Of a stretch of DNA of 24,443 nt, positions 17,190 through 24,443 are shown piece by piece; the first letter of the stretch is position 1; each line of letters opens with the position of its first letter. A model generated the notes under the pieces. The model had not been told where the DNA came from. It saw only the letters and a list, made by a program, of their open reading frames with translations, and did no database searches. This DNA is from Larix sibirica (lineage: Eukaryota; Streptophyta; Pinopsida; Pinales; Pinaceae): NCBI GenBank assembly GCA_004151065.3, contig NWUY0300017946.1, positions 1 through 24,443 of the forward strand, read 5' to 3'. A program made the position numbers and the translations under genes.

Positions 17190-18420
17190 AGTATGGCAAC
17201 ATGGTCTCTATACAAGTTAGGAGAAGGCTAAGCCTTTGTTTGCTAAAAACAAAGACTCTTTTACAACATTTATAAGGAGGATAGCATATCATAATGTAAA
17301 TTATTAACAAGTTCATAATGGTTATTAATGGCATTATTGGTCAATGGTACTTCTTATATCTTGAAATGTTGAGCTACTGTGGGGTATATATGTAATCATA
17401 CCACAATTCAATAAGGTTTGTCTCTATATCTTAATATAGTATGTGAGAGATCAAAGAGTCAACAAAGGATCAAGGATCATGAGTGGCAACACCATTTAAA
17501 AATAAGGCACATGACCAAAATAAACATGTATTTGCCCATTCCATTTAATTATTAAAGGGGGCACAATGATTCAACTTGTATGCAAACTTTTCACTTTCAC
17601 TTGACTGCATAGGATATTGAATGCTTACCATAAAAAAAAAGTATAAAAGATGAACAGTGAAAAGGAGAAAGAGGAAGAGACTCTTCACAGAAAGATACTC
17701 GTTCTCGTCTCTCACTCTACATGGTATAAAGTAAATACGTTTCTTGTCAATTTGTATGTAAAGTATTGATTCAAATTCTATGCAAAGCAAAGGTTTACGT
17801 AAAAATTAAGCAATCTTTTTGATGGATTATCACATCATTATTATTATAATATTAAATTTTAAAAGATCAGATTTATATAAATAATGATGTGTGAGTTATT
17901 TATATAAGTTCAGGCTTTCTTCCTTCCGGCGCAGAAATGTGAAACATTTAAAAATTTAAGAAAAATAATTCCTTTGAATTGAATATAATATTTGGATATA
18001 TGTTCATGATTGATTTTTTATCACGCAAGGTATACACGTCTTATATAGAAGATAAAAAATAGAAATGAAAAGATATACATATTATGCTAAGGTGAGGGAG
18101 TTAAGATCATTTTGAAGATTTGGTAAATATTATGTGAAGTTAATCGGTTATTTAAATTGTTAAATGTAATGTGAAGTCAATGGGTATTTAATTTGCTAAA
18201 TATTTTAGTATAACAATAATAAATTAAGTTTAAAAGCTGTAAAATTGTTTAAGAATAAAAGTTTTAAATTTGGGTAGTATATTTCTCTAAAAGAACATCA
18301 ATTTGAAAGATTTATTATAGGAATCATACTTGTATTTTTAAATAAAACACTTCCTTTAAAATTTTGTAAAAATAAAATGATATGTACACGAATTTTATAC
18401 AAAGTAAGGCACATATGTCG
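17190..18420. other. AT-rich intergenic DNA, no gene seen
   Basis: The 81-codon minus frame at 17545-17790 has no recognised domain. A purine-rich tract lies at about 17655-17690. Nothing else is supported. Confidence 0.55.
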
Positions 18421-18439
18421 CCGTCACAAGTAAAAACTA

Positions 18440-19050
18440 GAAATTAGAGACACACAAGGGGTTACCCAAAAATGTAGAGCCTATATGCCCTTGATGCCCC
18501 ACAACTCCAACATTATATGGCTAGGGGGGAAACAACAAGGAACTAAAAATAAGTATAGAAACAAAAGGAAGCAATAATATAAACATAAACATCAAGCAAA
18601 AATGATGGATCCAAATTCTAGAGGAGGGCAATGATCATTATCGTTTGGGGCCCAACTTGTAAAAGGTGGATAAACAATAGGCTAGGTGGTGTCACATCCA
18701 TCATATTCCTATTCCTACAACCACTTCTCCATCAAAATAGTCAAGTCTAACCTATTGTTCTCTAGTGGAGGAGGAGTTGTGCCATTGTGGTGCTCATGGC
18801 ATTGGGTAGGATGTTCATTGTGCTTTATGTTATAGTTGTAATTGGTAAACTTTGCCCAAATCCAGCTTGTTGGCTAGTAGTTGATCATTGATCTATTTTT
18901 TATCTCTTTCAAATTGGATTTTTCCAATGCTTATGATGTTACCACAAGTTTTCTTCATTCATCTCAACAATTGCACATAAATTGCCTTAAGGAAACTTGT
19001 GGGCACCTTTAAGAAAGGCAAAAAATAATTAAAGGCCATTAAATACCCAA
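18440..19050 (-). mobile_element. Possible decayed retroelement coding remnant
   Basis: On the minus strand, frames over about 18880-18560 read with few stops and a P- and N-rich composition (DLGKVYQLQL, then HNGTTPPPLENNRLDL). This recalls the linker parts of plant gag proteins. There is no zinc knuckle or protease motif, so the assignment is weak. Confidence 0.2.
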
Positions 19051-21400
19051 TCCTAAGTGAAAAGTATGTGGTTCGTACACTTGCAGATGCCCTAGCTTCT
19101 ACCCCAACTACCCTAAGTACATTCCTTCAATATAAATATGAGTTATTGGTTGGGAAAAGGGAAAGAGTCCATTGGCAAGGATAAGCTAGAGAAATTACAA
19201 AAGGATACAAGCATGGATTTGTACTATTGTTCCCCAATTGAGAGCCCCTTGGTCTGAAACACACTTTGTGCTTTGGGTTGGGTTAAAATTTCTCAAAGGT
19301 TTTTCTTAACCATAGTAAAGTTAGAGACTATAGGAGGAGTGCAAGCAAGCATGTGATCTAGGTAGGAGGAACCTAAGATTTATTGACGAAGTTTTCGACA
19401 ACATTGATAAGCTATTATATTTGTTATTCATATGTATTCAAATAAGAAAGATATATCTTCCTTCCCACCCTTAAATCAGATTGCAATATATTTTATTATT
19501 GTTTATTATTCATGATTTGAGGATTAACTAACCCCTTGATAGTTGGTTAGAATCAACTGCCATAAATTCATGTTATTATCTAATGATTTTATTATGGTTT
19601 ATGTTAATATGCCTTGGTTGGTTTGAGGAAGGTTGGTTTTTTATATTGTGTATAAGTTTTGGAGAACAAATTGGAATTGTGAGAGGTAATCTAGATTGCA
19701 CATACATAACCAAAATTATTATTAGCATAATCACAATTTTTTTCCCATTCTTCCTCTTCTTGATGGTTATTATTGTAACCAATTGATTCAATATTGAAGT
19801 TTGTTATCTTTCATTCACTTTTCTAGTAATTAGCCCTACGTTAATGGTGATTTCCGCCTAATGGAACTAGCGATTCCACTAGAGAAAACACATTAAGTTT
19901 TTCCTTTTGTGGTATCTCTCCTGTGTAGTCCAATTTCTTCATATTTGGTCTTTCTTTTACCTATGTTATTTCCCCTTTCTTATTATTGTAGAACTAGAAT
20001 TTGCATGTGTAGCCTATTTGCTTGTTTTTTTGTCTTTTTAACTTATGCACTCAATTGTCTCAATGTATAGATGCAGGTTCTTGTTGTTTTTCTCCACTAA
20101 AGTTTCAAGCACGTAAGGGTTTCCTTAAAGGAACCCATCAACATGTCCTGTAGGTCACAAAAATATCCATTTTTGCAATGAATTTACTTACCAATTTTTT
20201 CTTTCTATTGCATGACTAGGGTTCTAAAGTCTTAGTAATAGGGTTTAGAAATTGTTTATGCATCTGGTTGCTTTGTTATTTGTTAAAGCAAGAAAAGAAA
20301 AGATAAAATTATGTTAAGTTCTAGGTGCATTTTAGTAACACTTTGTGGTTGCATTTTTCTTTTGCATTAAATTAGTTTGGAAAGAAAAAGAAAGCTACAT
20401 TTTTGGACTGTTTAATTAGATCTCTGGAATCATTTGCTTTCCAAGGTTTGATAAATAGTGCTTAGCTTCATAAATATATTAGAATAATTATTCTTTAAAT
20501 TTTATTGATGTCTTTAAATTTCAACATTCTTAAGGTCTTTAAAACATCAGGAGTTTCATTTCCATTTACCTCGAGTAAACAACAACTCTAAAAACAAACA
20601 ATTAACACCTAAATAAACTAGACTACTATTTTTATAGAAAAAACACATAGTCTAGGATTATAGCTTTGGTGTAGGTTGGAGAGTAAACTCTCAAAATCTA
20701 TGAAAACACAACAGAGTCACTAGTGAGTGTTGAAAAATAATTAGTAGCGAAGACATTTGTTGGGAAAGTGTGCTTAACATGTGTGTCAAGCATGAGGCTA
20801 AAGCTAAAGCTAATACCGAGATTATTCTCTCTTGCTTGTTTAATGGGCTATGCATGTACGAGAAATTTAGTTGAAGTGGCAATTCCTTGGGGTGACAGTT
20901 TCTTTTGAGTTTGGGGTCTATGCGTAAGTCCTACATTCCCTACCAATACAAAAACCTGACCCATGACTATTTCGCTTGACTGTTTGTTGCAAAGTGGTAA
21001 CCTTATTTTTTCCATAAGTTTTTAGTCAGGTGACTACAAGTGGGAAGTGCTTGTGATACTTGAGACAAAGACTTAACATCCATTTCATGAACTAATTTGG
21101 AAGGTGCTCTTCCTCCTACGGGAACTTGCACCTTATGTGATTGTTTGCATGAGGGTTACTATAATAGTCTCTCTCACCTTTGTTAGTTGGATTTGGGCCC
21201 TAATCATTCCAAGATAGATTTTGGGATGCTTATTGATTGGATTTTCACTAATAGTTTTAGGGACTAACCACCCTAGACTTGTCTTTGGGAGAGTAACTTG
21301 CTTGTTGTCTCCTCCTCGGGAATTTTTAGTATAGTGTTTTATGATTAAAGGATATGCAAACTAGGTTTCGATTTATTTTTCACTTTTAATAAGCCTTTCA
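19050..21400. other. AT-rich intergenic DNA, no gene seen
   Basis: Several short frames occur (19576-19791 on both strands, 20691-20882 minus). They are rich in I, L and F because of the AT composition. No RNA gene, repeat array or domain was recognised. Confidence 0.5.
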
Positions 21401-21479
21401 ATTCATAGTGATTGATTAGCCTCTCCATCAGTATGGAAGGATTAGAGGCATCTCTTATAAAAGTATGGAGTTGCTTGCT

Positions 21480-22260
21480 ACTATGCATAGGTTGAATGAA
21501 CCCAACCCATAATCAAATGATTCAAAAGAAGAGACACACACTACCTTGAAAAGTCCCACAAGGAAAAACCCTTTGGAAGGGAAACCTACCTTTGATGAGT
21601 TGTTAGTAGAAGAGTAATTAAGAGTTCTAGATGGACATGTACCTACAAGGGTTTCGTACCTTCCTCCTTATGACAATTTTGAGCCTCATGAAATCAAGGA
21701 TACCCTTGATCCAACTCTACCCAGTTTTAACCTACCATTTATTGACCTACAAATTCCACTTATTCTGCATGTTCATGATTTTTTACACAGAGATCCAATT
21801 TCACATTTATATCCACTTTAACAGTGGTTTATCATGTATAGCATTGCTAATACTTCAGGCATCAGGCCACCGATAACCCTATATTTGGGATCTCAATTGG
21901 GGGTACCGCTACTCCCATGGTAACACCTAGTAGCAGGATAGGGACTCCAAACTCTATCCCTCATAGTGGTGGTAATGTCTCTATCGAGATGCCACCTTTA
22001 AATACCAATGTACTACCTCATTTCTAGCATTCTCATTTGGGGGTGGACACATTTTTGCACCCACGCTATCTTTGGGAAGTGGGTTTAATCCATGTTATGG
22101 TATACCAATAAGAAGCACAAATGTTAACAACCTAATTTTGCTCACCTATCTTGTCACGAGTATTATCACCAATGTACATCATTCTCAACAATATTAGCCC
22201 CATTTCCATCACTTCCATCACCATATAACATCAACAACGTGACCAAAAATTGAAGAAGAG
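21480..22260 (+). mobile_element. Possible decayed gag-like coding remnant
   Basis: Plus-strand frames here are P-, T-, S- and G-rich with few stops. One at 21569-21619 reads LEGKPTFDELLVEE, the next (another frame) HVPTRVSYLPPYDNFEPHEI. A third at about 21882-22026 reads TPMVTPSSRIGTPNSIPHSG and SIEMPPLNTNVLPHF. Such low-complexity, proline-rich sequence with frameshifts fits an old retroelement gag. No CCHC knuckle was found, so this is inference. The 81-codon frame at 21631-21876 overlaps it out of frame. Confidence 0.25.
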
Positions 22261-23970
22261 TCAAATTTTGACCCTAATTAATATTGCATGTATTTTCTTT
22301 AAAATTTCATGATGGCACATTGTAATGAAAACCTTGAAAACCACAATGGCTTACCAAAGCCATAATTTAGTTACTCTTAATTTTTGTGTTCCTACCAAAA
22401 ATGCGTACTGAATGAAAGTGGACATTCCCTAACTGTTGTTGCCAAAAATAACATTTGATGTGGTTTCCAAAACTTATATACCCTCTAAATCATCAATTAA
22501 AAGGGGATCATTCACATTAGAGATAGATCTCAATATTGTCCACATTATTTCCTTTAAAATGATAGCTCTCAAGGTCACTATTTCATATCCATATACACGG
22601 TAAGGTTATGCAATCGAAATTCCTAATGAAAGTGAGAGAGTCATTACACTTTTTGCTTCCTCCCTTTGGAATCCATCTACTCAATCACTTGGCTAGAATT
22701 TGGACATAAAGGAGAAGAACCCTCCCTTGGGTCACCTGTAGAGGTCCATTTCCTACTACAAACAAAAACAAAGTCTTGTCATCTCACTCAAGTCTTTATA
22801 TATCAATATAAAATAATTATTTACATATAATGCCTTGCTATCCTTTTACTCAGTTTTCTCATTTGTATTACATGCATGGTTAAGGAATTTTATTAGTTTA
22901 GTTTAGCTTTATGTTTCAATTTGATATGGTACTCGAGATCACACAACCCTCAAGTAGGTATATTAATTTGTACATGTGGGTGAGAAATCACCTCCACTAG
23001 ATTTGGAAACCATACTAGGGATGAATCCTTTCATTCATCCTTGGTTGCGTTAAGGCCATTTCCAGCCCCATCCATTGGCAATTAGGGTAGTTGCCTTGTT
23101 TGTTGTTATATTTTCGCATATAGGTAACCTGGGTGAAAACCTCAATTTTTTTTCCATGGTCATGAGCTGCATTTTACTTTTCTTGCTTTGGCTTCACTTC
23201 ATGCTTTTTCCTATGAAAAACATGACATATTGTTGTGGCATTTCCAGAAAATTCTACAAAATCACAGGAACCCAGATATTTATGAGAATTGGTCGATTGC
23301 ATATTTTTTCCCTTTTGGATCAATTTGGGTTCCTGTTATAGGTCATAAATCATATTTGGTTTTTTGTTTATGTGCTTCCATTTGTTGTATTTCTTGATTT
23401 AGATGATGTAGATAGAGAAATGATTGAGAAACCATAGTACTTACTACTTTTATGGTTCCATATTAAGATAATTTTTAGTCTTTGTTTCATTTTCAGGAAA
23501 TTAATTTCCAAGAATGAGCATAAGTTAGTTTCTTGAGTTTTCTTAAAACCACTTTACTTTGGTTGGTTGAGAACCTCATTTCTTCTTCTTTGCAAATTTG
23601 AAAATTAGCTTGGATTTTTTGTTTTGCTAGAAAGAAAGTACTTGAGAAAGGAATCCCTTTAGATATCTTAATATCAATTTCTAGTATTTTTTGCACTTAC
23701 ATTTCTTCTATTGCACTGGCCCATGATAACTAGTTCCTATTGTGATTATTATTTCATTGAAAGTTGGAAAATGGTATTTGCTCATTGAAGAAAGAAGTCG
23801 ATTTTATTTCAAGAAAGAAAATATTTTATGTTTTATTATTGATTATTATCTCTCTTTCTTTGTAGTTTTTACTTTCAAGCGTTTACTTGTCCTTACAATT
23901 TAAGTTCTTGGAATACACACCATTTGTGCACACATTATCACACCTTAAGTTCAATATCACTTGTTTCATG
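22260..23970. other. AT-rich intergenic DNA, no gene seen
   Basis: Short frames at 23075-23341, 23188-23397 (+) and 23493-23696 (-) are hydrophobic or lysine-rich because of local base composition and carry no recognised motif. Confidence 0.5.
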
Positions 23971-24010
23971 ACCCCAAGTGGCGCCTAAAATTAATATATA
24001 AGACAACACC

Positions 24011-24283
24011 CTAAAATCCCTCACTTGAGGGTTGAAACAATTTTTCAGTTAGGTTAGGATTGTGGGGATAGGCATTCAAATAATTCATCTCAATCATTTC
24101 ACATCTGCAACTTAGAGGTTGAATTTTAGGGATATTTAAAGTTGTTTCTATTGGGTGTAGTTCAAAACCCATTTTGTAACAAGCACACTCTTTAGAGTGG
24201 ATAATGCCAAGGTTGGGAATGGAGGTTTGATTGAGACTCCTAGCTCTTTCAATACTAAAGAACCCCCAACCATTTGATTTCAT
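24011..24283 (-). CDS. Hypothetical 90-codon ORF
   Basis: The frame runs from a real ATG (24283-24281) to a stop at 24013-24011. It starts MKSNGWGFFSIERARSLNQT and has five cysteines in the middle (KECACYKMGFELH, then LSCRCEM). No family is recognised and the cysteines do not form a known knuckle spacing. It lies beside faint LTR-like signals, so an element origin is possible. It may be a chance frame. Confidence 0.2.
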   Translation of the reverse strand: MKSNGWGFFSIERARSLNQTSIPNLGIIHSKECACYKMGFELHPIETTLNIPKIQPLSCRCEMIEMNYLNAYPHNPNLTEKLFQPSSEGF

Positions 24284-24324
24284 CTTGGAGACAAGGTAAC
24301 CGATAGCATGTACTCGTGAAGAGG

Positions 24325-24443
24325 TAGCTTAGTGGCTAGTCTTTTAGGTACTTAACTAGGTGGATCTCACAAAAGGGAGGGCACCTAAGATAGATAGTTG
24401 TAGGCCATATAGAGTGTAATATCCCGATTTTGACCCCATTGCA
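24325..24443 (+). other. Box-A-like word and possible LTR start at window edge
   Basis: TAGCTTAGTGG at 24325-24335 matches the RNA polymerase III A-box consensus, but the B-box position (about 24359) is a poor match, so a SINE or tRNA is not supported. At 24415 TGTAATATCCCGATTTTGAC begins. This resembles the 5' ends of many plant LTRs (TG start with AATATCCCG-like sequence) and is cut by the window edge. Confidence 0.2.

Noticed and set aside
24321-24372. tRNA or tRNA-derived SINE
   Set aside because: The A-box matches, but the B-box position is a poor match and no acceptor stem or poly-A tail is seen.
1-24443. CRISPR array, bacterial operon or viral genome segment
   Set aside because: The repeats have no uniform spacers, there are no long tightly packed ORFs, and the recognisable domains are those of plant retroelements.

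Overview
This window looks like repeat-rich nuclear DNA from a seed plant, and a large-genome plant such as a gymnosperm is a reasonable guess. The evidence is a high AT content, a decayed plant-type LINE, an RNase H scrap, a copia-like LTR scrap and many local tandem duplications, with no intact conserved gene that I can name. The taxonomic guess is inference. There is one ambiguous base (n at 13452). Nothing bacterial, viral, tRNA, rRNA or CRISPR-like was recognised.

Layout. 1-2250: AT-rich DNA with an 86-base direct repeat, an AAC microsatellite, a broken RNase H fragment (+) and an LTR-like segment (-) with a TATA box and polyadenylation signal. 2650-3720: a decayed coding region (+) of about 350 codons for a protein I do not recognise. 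3720-5410: very AT-rich sequence with tandem arrays, including a four-copy 66-base array. 5410-12060: a more balanced, CpG-richer, probably low-copy stretch. It holds several exon-like open frames, mostly on the minus strand, two candidate 5' UTR exons with good splice sites, a short very CpG-dense island and a GC-rich promoter-like segment. This is the only part where a real host gene may lie, but its product cannot be named. 12540-13800: five separate two-copy tandem duplications in 1.3 kb. 13880-17000: a LINE remnant on the minus strand with reverse-transcriptase motifs, a C-terminal zinc-knuckle-like module and several internal duplications. 17000-24443: AT-rich intergenic DNA with faint, low-confidence retroelement traces, ending in a sequence that resembles the start of an LTR.

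No set of genes here works together as a pathway. The two most notable signals are the recurrent 31-361 base two-copy tandem duplications, which cut across unrelated sequence types, and the unrecognised decayed ORF at 2658-3719. I found no convincing new biological system.
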